A DNA stretch of 64,000 nucleotides. Source: an uncultured Bacteroidota bacterium (GTDB lineage Bacteria > Bacteroidota > Bacteroidia > Flavobacteriales > Flavobacteriaceae). Below, piece after piece: positions 48,018 to 57,377 of the stretch. The notes below the pieces were generated by a model that did not search any database, was not told the origin of the DNA, and saw only the letters and a program-made list of their open reading frames with translations. Each line of letters starts with the position of its first letter. Position 1 is the stretch's first letter. A program made the position numbers and the translations under genes. The stretch lies in the NCBI GenBank assembly GCA_902526165.1, contig CABZKA010000004.1:1-64000 (forward strand), written 5' to 3'.

Positions 48018-49414
48018 ATATGAAGAGGCCTGTTCTCTAATGCAGCAAGAGCAGCTTCTTTTAGGGCTTCAGAGTATGTAGGATGTGGATGACTCATCAT
48101 GGCAATATCTTCACAAGAAGCTTTGAATTCCATCGCGGTAACAGCCTCTGTGATTAGGTCAGCTGCTCTTGCACCAATTATATGTACACCAAGTATCTCA
48201 TCAGTTTTCTTATCTGCTAAGATCTTTACAAAACCACTTAAGTCATTACTTGCCCTTGACCTTCCAAGAGCTCTCATAGGAAAACTTCCTTTTTTATAAT
48301 TAATTTTTTCTTCTACAAGCTGTTGCTCGGTCTTACCAACACTAGAAACCTCGGGCCAGGTATAGATTACATTCGGAATTAAATTATAATCAATATGGGG
48401 TTTTTGATTTTTTAAAATTTCAGCAACAGCTATCCCCTCCTCCTCTGCTTTGTGTGCTAACATAGGTCCACTAACAACATCTCCAATAGCAAAAATATCT
48501 TTATTGGATGTTTTAAACTGACGATCAATAATAATTCTTCCCAATTTATCAGTATCAATACCAACAGAATCCAAACCTAAATTTTCGGTGTAGGGTTTTC
48601 TTCCAACTGAGACTAGACAATAATCTGATATAAACTCTAAAATTTCTCCAGATTTATTTTCAGCTTTAACAATCACATTACTATCGTTTGACTTTACATC
48701 AAAAACTTTTGATGATAAATAAAAGTTGATCTTTTCCTTTTTGAATATTTTAAGTAATTCTTTAGAAACATCATCATCCATAAAAGGTGTGACCTTTTCT
48801 GAATATTCGATAACATTAACCTCCGAACCAAGTCTATTGTAAACTTGACCAAGCTCCAGGCCTATGACACCGGCTCCTATAATAGTTAGGGATTTAGGAA
48901 TTTCACCAAGAGATAATGCCTCTGTGGATGTTATTATTCTATCCTTATCAATATTTATAAATGGCAAAGTGGCGGGCTTAGAGCCAGTAGCAATAACACA
49001 TTTATCAAATTTTATATTTTCATTTACATCTCTATTAATATTTATTGTATTGTCATCAACAAAACTTGCAAAACCATTGTATACGTCAATGTTATTTTTA
49101 TTCATCAGAAAGTCAATTCCCTTAACGGTTTGAGAAACAACATTATTTTTCCTATCAATCATTTTTTTAAAATCTAAAGAAATTGCCCCCTCGACGTTTA
49201 TTCCATGACTTGAAATATTATTTATCACATCGTGGTAATGGTGAGAGGAATCCAATAATGCCTTTGACGGAATACAACCAACATTTAAGCATGTTCCACC
49301 AAGGGATGAATATTTTTCAATAATAGCTGTTTTAATTCCCAACTGAGACGCACGAATCGCACAGACATAACCACCGGGGCCTGAGCCTATAACTACTAAA
49401 TCGTAATTTTTCAC
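48014..49414 (-). CDS. lpdA: Dihydrolipoyl dehydrogenase
   Basis: A 466-residue flavoprotein, the E3 that reoxidises lipoamide in 2-oxoacid dehydrogenase complexes and the glycine cleavage system. It shows the FAD motif VIGSGPGGYVCAIRASQLG near residue 7, the redox pair GGTCLNVGCIPSKALL near 39, the NAD motif IGAGVIGLELGQVYNRLG near 180, FAIGDVVSGPMLAHKAEEEG near 305 and the HPHPTYSEALKEA ending with the catalytic His and Glu. The start is GTG, five bases after a TATTTTTG box. Confidence 0.96.
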   Translation of the reverse strand: MKNYDLVVIGSGPGGYVCAIRASQLGIKTAIIEKYSSLGGTCLNVGCIPSKALLDSSHHYHDVINNISSHGINVEGAISLDFKKMIDRKNNVVSQTVKGIDFLMNKNNIDVYNGFASFVDDNTININRDVNENIKFDKCVIATGSKPATLPFINIDKDRIITSTEALSLGEIPKSLTIIGAGVIGLELGQVYNRLGSEVNVIEYSEKVTPFMDDDVSKELLKIFKKEKINFYLSSKVFDVKSNDSNVIVKAENKSGEILEFISDYCLVSVGRKPYTENLGLDSVGIDTDKLGRIIIDRQFKTSNKDIFAIGDVVSGPMLAHKAEEEGIAVAEILKNQKPHIDYNLIPNVIYTWPEVSSVGKTEQQLVEEKINYKKGSFPMRALGRSRASNDLSGFVKILADKKTDEILGVHIIGARAADLITEAVTAMEFKASCEDIAMMSHPHPTYSEALKEAALAALENRPLHI

Positions 49415-49419
49415 AACTA

Positions 49420-49427
49420 CAAAAATA
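49420..49427 (-). promoter_or_regulatory. -7 promoter box (TATTTTTG) for lpd
   Basis: Exact TAnnTTTG, five bases before the lpd GTG. Another case in which the predicted transcript start falls on or beside the start codon. Confidence 0.45.
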
Positions 49428-49511
49428 CTAAATGTTATCTAGATATTTATTCGTTTATATCTTTAAATTCCCGTAATTAATGTCGCTTTTTATGAATATA
49501 TTAGCTGAATA

Positions 49512-50960
49512 ATGGAAAAGGGTAAGAATACGGCTAACATTATACCAAAAATAAGTCTGATCGACTCTCTCATACCAATATTTTTTCTAATCATCCTTCT
49601 CTTTGTAAATGTAAAAATTTATGGTGATTCAGCACTTGAAGGTTCAAATCAGTTCATATTGCTAACCGGTGCATTTCTAGCAATTTTAATAGGTATCAAA
49701 AATAAAATAAGTATTGATTCTATTTTTAATTCCATCTCCAAAAACATTAAATCTATCACTACACCAATTCTGATCTTACTTTTAGTTGGATCTCTTGCTG
49801 GATCATGGTTACTCAGTGGGATTATTCCTTCAATGATTTATTATGGATTTAAAATAATTAATGCCTCATTTTTTCTGCCAGCTTGTATTATAATATGCGC
49901 ACTAACCTCATTTGCAACAGGAAGTAGCTGGTCAACTAGTGCAACAGTAGGAATTGCATTAATAGGAATTGGAAAAGTGCTAGGTTTTGAAACAGGAATT
50001 GTTGCTGGGGCTGTTATTTCTGGAGCATATTTTGGAGACAAAATGTCTCCTCTCAGTGACACAACAAATCTTGCTGCCGCTGTTACAGAATCAAACCTGT
50101 TTGATCATATTAAGTATATGATGATAACCACATTTCCAACAATAGTTATCACATTCATATTTTTTTTATTATTTAACATTTTTAATCTACCAAATGAGGG
50201 TATCACGAATGAGAATTATGTTGAACTAATTCCAGACTTTTTCAATACAAGTCCTGTCCTTTTTTTGGTTCCCTTATTTGTTATTATTTTAATTATTAAA
50301 AAAGTAAATCCTGTTATTGCACTTTTTCTGGGAACTGTACTTGCGGCTATTTTTTCTTTACTTTTTCAAAATGATATAATAGTGGGAATTATTAAAAATA
50401 ATCCAGAGCAAGATCTCAATGAATACATGGTAGTAATGAACTCAATTATTGGTGAAACCAACATTGATACTAATATTAGTTTTTTAGATGAACTTTTATC
50501 ATCTAATGGGATGGCAGGTATGCTAGATACTGTCTGGTTAGTGATTTGTGCCATGGTTTTTGGAGGTGTTATGGATGGGATTGGTGCACTAAAAAAGATT
50601 AGTTTAACACTACTGAGCTTTGCAAAATCAACCCTTAGTTTATTTGCAAACACTGTATTCAGTTGCCTTACAGTAAACGTAACTGCATCTGACCAATACT
50701 TATCAATTGTAATTCCCGGGAAAATGTATTCTGAAGCCTATAAGGAAAGAGGTTTAGCTTCAATTAACTTAAGCAGAACTATAGAGGATTCAGGAACTGT
50801 TACATCTGTTCTAATTCCTTGGAATACATGTGGAGCATATCAGTCTGAAGTTTTAAATGTCAGTGTATGGGATTATTTCATTTATGCAATTTTTAATTGG
50901 CTCAGTCCAATAACAACTTTAATTATAGCATACTTAAAATTTAAAATAAAGAAGACTTAA
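49512..50960 (+). CDS. nhaC: NhaC-family Na+/H+ antiporter
   Basis: A 482-residue integral membrane protein with roughly eleven to twelve hydrophobic segments. Family marks are LLLVGSLAGSWLLSGIIPSMIYYG (in parts, near 94), SSWSTSATVGIALIGIG near 138, ISGAYFGDKMSPLSDTTNLA near 170 and the late SFAKSTLSLFANTVFSCLTVNVTASDQYLSIVIPGKMY (in parts, near 368-400) with EDSGTVTSVLIPWNTCGAYQ. It exports sodium, fitting a marine cell. It ends one base into ftsK (TAATG), an unusual but tight coupling. Confidence 0.92.
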   Translation: MEKGKNTANIIPKISLIDSLIPIFFLIILLFVNVKIYGDSALEGSNQFILLTGAFLAILIGIKNKISIDSIFNSISKNIKSITTPILILLLVGSLAGSWLLSGIIPSMIYYGFKIINASFFLPACIIICALTSFATGSSWSTSATVGIALIGIGKVLGFETGIVAGAVISGAYFGDKMSPLSDTTNLAAAVTESNLFDHIKYMMITTFPTIVITFIFFLLFNIFNLPNEGITNENYVELIPDFFNTSPVLFLVPLFVIILIIKKVNPVIALFLGTVLAAIFSLLFQNDIIVGIIKNNPEQDLNEYMVVMNSIIGETNIDTNISFLDELLSSNGMAGMLDTVWLVICAMVFGGVMDGIGALKKISLTLLSFAKSTLSLFANTVFSCLTVNVTASDQYLSIVIPGKMYSEAYKERGLASINLSRTIEDSGTVTSVLIPWNTCGAYQSEVLNVSVWDYFIYAIFNWLSPITTLIIAYLKFKIKKT

Positions 50961-53209
50961 TGGCAGAATTGAAAAGCAATTACAAGAGTATTTTTGGGAT
51001 TTTTCTAATCTTCTTCTCAATCCTAACATTAATTTCAATGTTATCCTTTCTGTTTACTTGGCAGATTGATCAGTCTGAGTTGGATATTATCACAAAATCC
51101 AATCAAAATATTCAGAATTATGGTAAAAAAATTGGATTGATTATATCAAATTTTTTAATATTCAAGGGATTTGGACTTGGATCGTTTGTTTTTCCTATTC
51201 TCTTTGGAATATATGGATTATCACTTTTGTTTAATATTATTTCAAAAAAATTAATTGATATTTCAATAAATGCACTAGTAATTTGCATTTGGACGTCATT
51301 GACAATAAGTTATGTAATTGAAAACAAAATATATGGTGGTGTTTTTGGATATGAAATCCATATTTTTCTAATTGAATATATTGGAAATATAGGTCTTATT
51401 CTATTACTAGCATTCATTTTGTTGTGTTTTCTTATTTTGAATTTTAATGTTAATATCACAAATATTCAGAAAATTTCATTTAAATCTGAATCCAACAGTG
51501 AGGCTGAAATTGATCAAAACAAAGAAAAAAATTTTTCCAGTGATAGCTTTAATAAAAATATAAACGTAGAGGAGGAAATCAAACCAACAATTTCAAATTT
51601 TTCAAAACTTGAAGATAATGAAGATATAAAAGATGATAAAGAAGAAAAAAAGCTTGAAATTGAAATTGAGGATACCACGGAGGAGGAAATTGCTGATTTA
51701 AATAATTTACCTGATTATGATCAGAAATTAGATCTAGGATCATTTATAAAACCCAAAATTGATCTTCTAATTGAACACGACAATACAGGTGCAATTAAAA
51801 TTGATGAAAATGAATTAACAAAAAATAAAAATAAAATTGAGGAAACGCTTTTAAATTATAAAATTGAAATAAAAAGTATTAAAGCTACAATTGGACCAAC
51901 AGTTACACTATACGAAATTATACCAGAAGCTGGTGTAAGAATATCCAAAATAAAAAATCTTGAAGATGATATAGCCCTGTCACTATCTGCTTTAGGGATT
52001 AGAATAATAGCTCCCATGCCAGGGAAAGGAACAATCGGGATTGAAGTTCCAAATGAATCAGCAAAAATTGTATCAATTAAATCCTTACTGTCATCCAAAA
52101 AATTTCAAGATGCTGAAATGGAAATTCCTCTTGCTTTAGGCAAAACAATTAGTAATGAGACTTTCGTTGTTGATTTAACAAAGATGCCTCACCTGCTTGT
52201 TGCTGGTGCAACTGGTCAAGGAAAATCAGTCGGAATAAATTCAATCTTAACATCCATTATTTATAAAAAACATCCAGCTGATGTAAAATTTATACTTGTA
52301 GATCCAAAAAAAGTTGAATTAACATTATTTAATAAAATTGATAAACATTATTTAGCGAAACTTCCTGAGGTTAATGATTCAATAATAACTGATAGTAAGA
52401 TTGCGGTTAAAACATTGAAATCGCTCTGTAAAGAAATGGATAAGAGATATGATATGTTAAAAAATGCAAAATGTCGAAACATTAAAGAATATAATAATAA
52501 GTTTAAGAAAAGAGTTTTAAATCCGAAAGAAGGCCATAAATATATTCCTTATTTAATACTTATAATCGATGAATTTGCAGACTTGATCATGACAACAGGA
52601 AAAGAAGTTGAAACTAATATTGCAAGACTTGCTCAAATGGCTAGGGCAGTTGGAATACATCTAATATTAGCAACTCAAAGACCTTCAGTAAATGTTATAA
52701 CTGGACTTATAAAAGCAAATATTCCTGCAAGAATTGCTTTCAGGGTAACAAGTAAAATTGATTCGCGTACTATTTTAGATTCCTCAGGAGCTGAACAATT
52801 AATTGGAAGAGGTGATATGTTATTTTCACAGGGTAGTGATTTAACAAGATTGCAGTGTGGATTTGTTGATACCCCAGAGATTGAAAAAATGGTTTCATTT
52901 GTTGGAAATCAAGTGGGATACTCAACTCCTTATGTTTTACCTGAAATCATTGATCAAGAGACAAATATTGGTTCTGAAAATAATATTTCAGAAAGGGACC
53001 CCCTATTTCGAGAGGCAGCAGAAATAATTGTAAATGCACAACAGGGCTCTGCATCATTATTACAAAGAAAAATGAAATTAGGATACAACAGGGCAGGACG
53101 AATTATTGATCAACTAGAAGCAGCTGGGATAGTTGGACCTTTTGAGGGAAGTAAAGCTAGGTCAGTAAATGTAAAAGATCTTCTTGATTTAGATGAATTT
53201 TTAAGATAA
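50960..53209 (+). CDS. ftsK: DNA translocase FtsK/SpoIIIE
   Basis: A 749-residue septal DNA pump that clears the chromosome terminus at division. Four to five membrane segments lie in residues 10-165, followed by an acidic, low-complexity linker to about 260 (EEIKPTISNF, DDTTEEEIADLN type). The motor has Walker A GATGQGKSVGIN near 415, ILIIDEFADLIM near 533, and LATQRPSVNVITG near 570. The C-terminal winged-helix gamma domain, which reads KOPS sites, is kept (SLLQRKMKLGYNRAGRIIDQLEAAGIVGP, in parts). Two bases before the LolA-like gene. Confidence 0.96.
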   Translation: MAELKSNYKSIFGIFLIFFSILTLISMLSFLFTWQIDQSELDIITKSNQNIQNYGKKIGLIISNFLIFKGFGLGSFVFPILFGIYGLSLLFNIISKKLIDISINALVICIWTSLTISYVIENKIYGGVFGYEIHIFLIEYIGNIGLILLLAFILLCFLILNFNVNITNIQKISFKSESNSEAEIDQNKEKNFSSDSFNKNINVEEEIKPTISNFSKLEDNEDIKDDKEEKKLEIEIEDTTEEEIADLNNLPDYDQKLDLGSFIKPKIDLLIEHDNTGAIKIDENELTKNKNKIEETLLNYKIEIKSIKATIGPTVTLYEIIPEAGVRISKIKNLEDDIALSLSALGIRIIAPMPGKGTIGIEVPNESAKIVSIKSLLSSKKFQDAEMEIPLALGKTISNETFVVDLTKMPHLLVAGATGQGKSVGINSILTSIIYKKHPADVKFILVDPKKVELTLFNKIDKHYLAKLPEVNDSIITDSKIAVKTLKSLCKEMDKRYDMLKNAKCRNIKEYNNKFKKRVLNPKEGHKYIPYLILIIDEFADLIMTTGKEVETNIARLAQMARAVGIHLILATQRPSVNVITGLIKANIPARIAFRVTSKIDSRTILDSSGAEQLIGRGDMLFSQGSDLTRLQCGFVDTPEIEKMVSFVGNQVGYSTPYVLPEIIDQETNIGSENNISERDPLFREAAEIIVNAQQGSASLLQRKMKLGYNRAGRIIDQLEAAGIVGPFEGSKARSVNVKDLLDLDEFLR

Positions 53210-53210
53210 A

Positions 53211-53807
53211 ATGAATAAATATTATACTTTATTTTTTTCTCTATTTTTTTTGTCTATTTATTCACAAAATGACCTAGAAAAAATTAAAGATAAGTATCAA
53301 TCAATTAATTCATATAACCTTAATTATAACTTAGTAGTATCAACATTAAAAGAAAATAATAGTGTGAATTTAATTGAAGAATCCGGCATAATGTATGGAA
53401 ATAATTCTTCATTTATGATAAAACATAAAAATATGGATATAATAAGTGATGGAAAGAAAATTTACAATGTGATCCATAATATCAGAGAAATTAATATCAC
53501 TGAATATTCAAACAATAACCTGTGGAATCCCATTAATATTTTTAAAAATCTACTCGATAGATTAAACTCAAGTATAATTTCCTACGATAAAGATTATATT
53601 CTTGTCGAGTTTTTAATTTTTGATTTGAATAAAGTATATAAATTTTTTTTAGACAAAAATTATGATGTTTTTAAATTGGAATTAATAACAACTGGATCTA
53701 AATCAAAAACAACTGTATTTTTAAAAGACCTTGTTTTCACAAATAAGACTTATAATATTTTTTTTGATCATTCCAATTACGAAAATTATTATTTAAATAA
53801 ACTATGA
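53211..53807 (+). CDS. LolA-like outer-membrane lipoprotein carrier protein
   Basis: A 198-residue periplasmic protein with signal peptide MNKYYTLFFSLFFLSIYSQ. The fold pattern, YQSINSYNLNYNLVVS then SGIMYGNNSSFMIKHKNMDIISDGKKIYNVI (in parts), matches LolA-type half-barrel carriers that shuttle lipoproteins across the periplasm. Sequence conservation is low, so the call relies on this pattern and on its place between ftsK and the Lpt-type permease, an order I recall from flavobacteria. It overlaps the permease by four bases (ATGA). Confidence 0.75.
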   Translation: MNKYYTLFFSLFFLSIYSQNDLEKIKDKYQSINSYNLNYNLVVSTLKENNSVNLIEESGIMYGNNSSFMIKHKNMDIISDGKKIYNVIHNIREINITEYSNNNLWNPINIFKNLLDRLNSSIISYDKDYILVEFLIFDLNKVYKFFLDKNYDVFKLELITTGSKSKTTVFLKDLVFTNKTYNIFFDHSNYENYYLNKL

Positions 53808-55243
53808 AAGTTCTTGACAGATATATCCTAATATCCTATTTAACAAAATTTATCAGTTTTTTTATCATAATAATGATTGTTTTTATTTTTCAAACAATAT
53901 GGATGTTTATTGATGATTTAGCGGGTAAAGAATTGGATGCAGAAATCCTATTTAAATTTATTATTTATTATTGCCCAAAGCTTATCCCACTGGTTTTACC
54001 ATTAACTGTTCTTTTAGCATCAATTATGACATATGGTGACCTTGCTGAAAATTATGAATTTGCTGCAATCAAATCCTCTGGAATCTCACTGTTGAGATCT
54101 ATGAAAAGCTTACTGATTTTTAACACTTTGCTATGTTTTTGTGTTTTTTTTATTTCAAATAACCTTATACCCTACTCTGAATTTAAATCTTATAATCTGA
54201 GGAAAAACCTAGCAAAAGTAAAACCTACTCTAGCAATTAGCGAAGGGATATTCAATACTATGGGTAATATGAACATAAAAGTTGAAGACAAATATGGTGT
54301 TGATAATAATAATTTAAGTAATGTTATAATTCACAAAACAAATAAATACAATGATAACCTTACAGTTATAAAGTCAGAAACGGGTCAGCTTGTATTCGAT
54401 GAGTCATTAAATGTTTTAAATATTGTATTAAATGATGGCTATAGATACGAAGAAATTTTAACAGAAGGAACGAACAACAAAGAATTTAAGCCACACACTA
54501 CTATCAAGTTTAAAAAACATACTATCGTTTTTGATTTAAAAACATTTTATGAAGTTGATTTTAGTCAGGAGAAGTATAATAATACATTTCGAATGCAAAA
54601 CATAAAACAACTTAAATTTAGTGTTGATTCACTTGAAATTAAACTGGCACAACAGTACAATAATTTTAGTGAAAGTTTTTATAAAAGAACTGGATTGTAT
54701 AGCTTCCAAACTAACTATAAAGGATCAGGAAATATTGATAAAATTAATATTGAGAATCACAAAACTATATTGAATGATTTTGAAGAAAGATATAGAAAAC
54801 CCATTCTCAAATCAATTCAGAGGACTATTGAAAATCAAAGAGTTACATTATCAACTCAAAAAACAAATTTTTTTGTAAGAAATAAATTAATCAATCTTCA
54901 CAAATTAAGTTTTTATGAAAAGTTTGCAATTTCTTTATCCCCGTTGATCCTTTTTATTCTAGGATCTTCATTAGGAGCTATAATAAGAAAAGGTGGATTT
55001 GGATATCCAGTAGTTTTTGCCTTGATGATATTTTTAATTTATCATTTCATTGGAACTTTTTCTAAAAATGCCGCAGAGGATGGCACAATAAGTGCAACAT
55101 TTGGTAGTATAATTTCAACATTGATAATTCTTCCTTTGTCAATTTATTTATTTAAGAGAGCAAGTATGGATAAAGAAATCTTTAGTATTGAATATTTCAG
55201 TTCAAAATTCTTCAATTTTTTTAAAATTAAAAATGAAAATTAA
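53804..55243 (+). CDS. LptF/LptG-family lipopolysaccharide export permease
   Basis: A 479-residue permease of the YjgP/YjgQ family, which with LptB extracts lipopolysaccharide from the inner membrane. Three membrane segments lie in residues 10-115 (LISYLTKFISFFIIIMIVF and others), a periplasmic domain with KVEDKYGVDNNNL and VFDESLNVLNIVLNDG covers 120-370, and three segments close the protein (ISLSPLILFILGSSLGAII, VFALMIFLIYHFIGTF, ISTLIILPLSIYLF). The periplasmic part is longer than in E. coli (whole protein about 360 residues), with a helical insertion near 270-350. It overlaps ribB by 11 bases. Confidence 0.9.
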   Translation: MKVLDRYILISYLTKFISFFIIIMIVFIFQTIWMFIDDLAGKELDAEILFKFIIYYCPKLIPLVLPLTVLLASIMTYGDLAENYEFAAIKSSGISLLRSMKSLLIFNTLLCFCVFFISNNLIPYSEFKSYNLRKNLAKVKPTLAISEGIFNTMGNMNIKVEDKYGVDNNNLSNVIIHKTNKYNDNLTVIKSETGQLVFDESLNVLNIVLNDGYRYEEILTEGTNNKEFKPHTTIKFKKHTIVFDLKTFYEVDFSQEKYNNTFRMQNIKQLKFSVDSLEIKLAQQYNNFSESFYKRTGLYSFQTNYKGSGNIDKINIENHKTILNDFEERYRKPILKSIQRTIENQRVTLSTQKTNFFVRNKLINLHKLSFYEKFAISLSPLILFILGSSLGAIIRKGGFGYPVVFALMIFLIYHFIGTFSKNAAEDGTISATFGSIISTLIILPLSIYLFKRASMDKEIFSIEYFSSKFFNFFKIKNEN

Positions 55244-56360
55244 ATTAAATAAAATTTCTGAAGCATTAATGGATTTCAAAAATGGAAAAGTATTAATTGT
55301 TGTTGATGATGAAAACAGAGAAAATGAAGGTGATTTTGTTTTTCCAGCTCAAATTATTAATAAAGAAGTTGTCAATTTTATGATAAAAAATGGTAGAGGC
55401 TTAGTTTGTGTTCCAATGACATCAAAGAGATGTAAAAAATTATTATTACAACCCATGGTAACAAAAAACACAGAGGTTATGGATACAGCATTTACCGTAT
55501 CAGTTGATTTGAAAGGAAATGGGGTCACATCCGGAATATCTGCAAGTGACAGATCCAAAACAATCAAAGCATTAGTAGATTTAAAAACAAAGCCAGATCA
55601 ATTGACTAGACCGGGTCATGTTTTTCCATTAGTTGCAAAAGATGGAGGGGTATTAAGAAGGTCCGGACACACAGAGGCAGCAGTAGATTTAGCCAGGTTA
55701 GCTGGCTTCTTACCTGCCGGTGTAATTTGTGAAATTATGAATGAGGACGGCTCAATGGCAAGATTGCCTGAATTAGTATTGGTTGCCAAAAAATTTAATT
55801 TAAAAATTATTTCAATTGAAGACTTAATAGCATACAGAATGAAGCATGATACATTAATTCAAAAAATCGATGAAACTACACTAAATGTTATGAATTCGAA
55901 TTTTAAATTACATGTTTTTAGTCAAGTTAACTCCGATAAAATACATTTTGCCATTACACACGGTTTTTGGAAAAAAAATAATCCTGTTTTGACCAGAATG
56001 ATCTCAACAAAATCAATCAACAAATCAGTAAATAGTATTCATAATCAAAGTGATCCAGAATTAAATAAGTGTGTATACTCAATAATTAACGAAAAAAGTG
56101 GTTCTATTATTTTTGTAAATCAAAGTAATGAAAGTTCTATTGTTCTTGAAAATCTAAGCAAAATTGGTGATACTGAAATTAAAAAACCTCTTTCGTCAAC
56201 AAAAAACAATAAGATGGACTCAAAAGATTTCGGTATAGGAGCTCAAATTTTAGAAAGTCTTGACATAACCAAAATTAAACTTTTAACAAACAGCAATAAA
56301 GTTAAAAGGATTGGTTTAAGTGGATATGGTCTTGAAATTGTTGAAAGAGTCAAATATTAA
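55233..56360 (+). CDS. ribB: 3,4-dihydroxy-2-butanone-4-phosphate synthase with degenerate GTP cyclohydrolase II domain
   Basis: A 375-residue two-domain protein. The N-terminal RibB half is intact: VVDDENRENEGDFVFPA near residue 22, TAFTVSVDLKG near 85, SASDRSKTIKAL near 96, RPGHVFPLVAKDGG near 121 and GHTEAAVDLARLAG. It makes the four-carbon unit of riboflavin. The C-terminal half has the RibA outline but only one Cys and none of the zinc and GTP-site motifs, so it should not be a cyclohydrolase. From memory this decay is usual in flavobacteria. I start at the ATG giving MKIKLNKISEALMDFKNG rather than a TTG 45 bases upstream. It overlaps the exporter gene by four bases. Confidence 0.92.
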   Translation: MKIKLNKISEALMDFKNGKVLIVVDDENRENEGDFVFPAQIINKEVVNFMIKNGRGLVCVPMTSKRCKKLLLQPMVTKNTEVMDTAFTVSVDLKGNGVTSGISASDRSKTIKALVDLKTKPDQLTRPGHVFPLVAKDGGVLRRSGHTEAAVDLARLAGFLPAGVICEIMNEDGSMARLPELVLVAKKFNLKIISIEDLIAYRMKHDTLIQKIDETTLNVMNSNFKLHVFSQVNSDKIHFAITHGFWKKNNPVLTRMISTKSINKSVNSIHNQSDPELNKCVYSIINEKSGSIIFVNQSNESSIVLENLSKIGDTEIKKPLSSTKNNKMDSKDFGIGAQILESLDITKIKLLTNSNKVKRIGLSGYGLEIVERVKY

Positions 56361-57121
56361 AAAAACCACAATCTAACTGAAAGTAAAAAAACAGAAATCA
56401 ATAAGAAAACCTTAATTATTCCTTCACCCCTCACTACGCTATATCGACTTGACCACCAAGCTCCAAAAAGAGTTCCAAAACCTAAAGAAAAACCATAACC
56501 AAAATTTACAAGATCATTGAACAAAAAAGTCATAAATGCACCAATGGTGTAAATCAGGATTACAACACTTTTTGTTGCATTTACTCTAATCAAATTCATT
56601 TTATTATAAAGATTTAGAAAAAGCATTATTATGAATCCAATTCCTGCATTAACAAACCCCCCATATATTCCGATGAGAAAAAAAACAAAACATGATACAA
56701 CTAAATTTTTTCCACTCAATCTTTCACTCAAGCCTCCTATTGATGTTTGTGGACCAGCTAATGTTAATAATATTACAATTATCATTATTACAGAAAGTAT
56801 TCTATTGAAAAGTTTGTCGTTTATATCAACTGCGATATATGCTCCAATCAAAGAACCAATTAAAGCAAATAAACCAATGTAGATACTAAATGGATAGGTT
56901 GAAACTCCTTTACTTTTATATCCCATATTTGCTGAAAAAGCAGTCATTATAAGACCTATTCTGTTAGTTCCATTTGCAACATTTGACGGTAATCCTAAAA
57001 AAATTAAAACTGGTAATGTGATCAATGAGCCACCACCTGCTAAAGTGTTGATTACACCTACTATACAACCAACTACAACTAAAACTGGATAATGCCAAAA
57101 ATTGTCAACGAACAATTCCAT
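56357..57121 (-). CDS. TauE/SafE-family sulfite/organosulfonate exporter
   Basis: A 254-residue membrane protein with about seven to eight hydrophobic segments in two similar halves. The family repeats are VVGCIVGVINTLAGGGSLITLPVLIFLGLP (in parts, near residue 17) and FLIGIYGGFVNAGIGFIIMLFLNLYNKM (in parts, near 150), each with the expected glycine-rich turn and N-A-T/V-K following. The substrate, a sulfur-containing anion in known cases, is not predictable. It stands alone, converging on ribB, with 77 bases to the tRNA-Ser gene. Confidence 0.9.
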   Translation of the reverse strand: MELFVDNFWHYPVLVVVGCIVGVINTLAGGGSLITLPVLIFLGLPSNVANGTNRIGLIMTAFSANMGYKSKGVSTYPFSIYIGLFALIGSLIGAYIAVDINDKLFNRILSVIMIIVILLTLAGPQTSIGGLSERLSGKNLVVSCFVFFLIGIYGGFVNAGIGFIIMLFLNLYNKMNLIRVNATKSVVILIYTIGAFMTFLFNDLVNFGYGFSLGFGTLFGAWWSSRYSVVRGEGIIKVFLLISVFLLSVRLWFF

Positions 57122-57181
57122 AAGTAATTTCGTATTTTATTAATAAAGTCTTTTTTCTTTAAATTTCAAAGATTTGTTAAT

Positions 57182-57189
57182 TATATTTG
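57182..57189 (+). promoter_or_regulatory. -7 promoter box (TATATTTG) for tRNA-Ser
   Basis: Exact TAnnTTTG nine bases before the mature tRNA 5' end, a normal distance for a short 5' leader removed by RNase P. Confidence 0.5.
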
Positions 57190-57198
57190 TCACCCATT

Positions 57199-57283
57199 GG
57201 AGAGATGGCAGAGTGGTCGAATGCGGTGGTCTTGAAAACCATTGAGGGTCACACCTCCGGGGGTTCGAATCCCTCTCTCTCCG
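57199..57283 (+). tRNA. tRNA-Ser (anticodon TGA)
   Basis: An 85-nt cloverleaf with a long variable arm, as type II tRNA-Ser requires. Acceptor strands GGAGAGA and TCTCTCC pair fully, with G as discriminator. The anticodon stem GTGGT/ACCAT closes the loop CTTGAAA with anticodon TGA at 57233-57235. The T arm is GGGGG-TTCGAAT-CCCTC. CCA is not encoded. It reads UCN codons, mainly UCA, frequent in this AT-rich genome. Confidence 0.97.
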
Positions 57284-57287
57284 CATT

Positions 57288-57319
57288 AAACCTTCTGAAG
57301 TCTTTCATGAGGTTTTTTT
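57288..57319 (+). terminator. Probable terminator after tRNA-Ser
   Basis: AAACCT(TC) pairs with (GA)AGGTTT across a loop of about fifteen bases, followed by a run of T. It sits five bases after the tRNA and well before rocD, so tRNA and rocD are likely separate transcripts. Confidence 0.55.
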
Positions 57320-57377
57320 GTTAATTACTTGCTAACTAAAAATTTAGATAAAATAGGGTAATTTTTTATTTTAGTAT

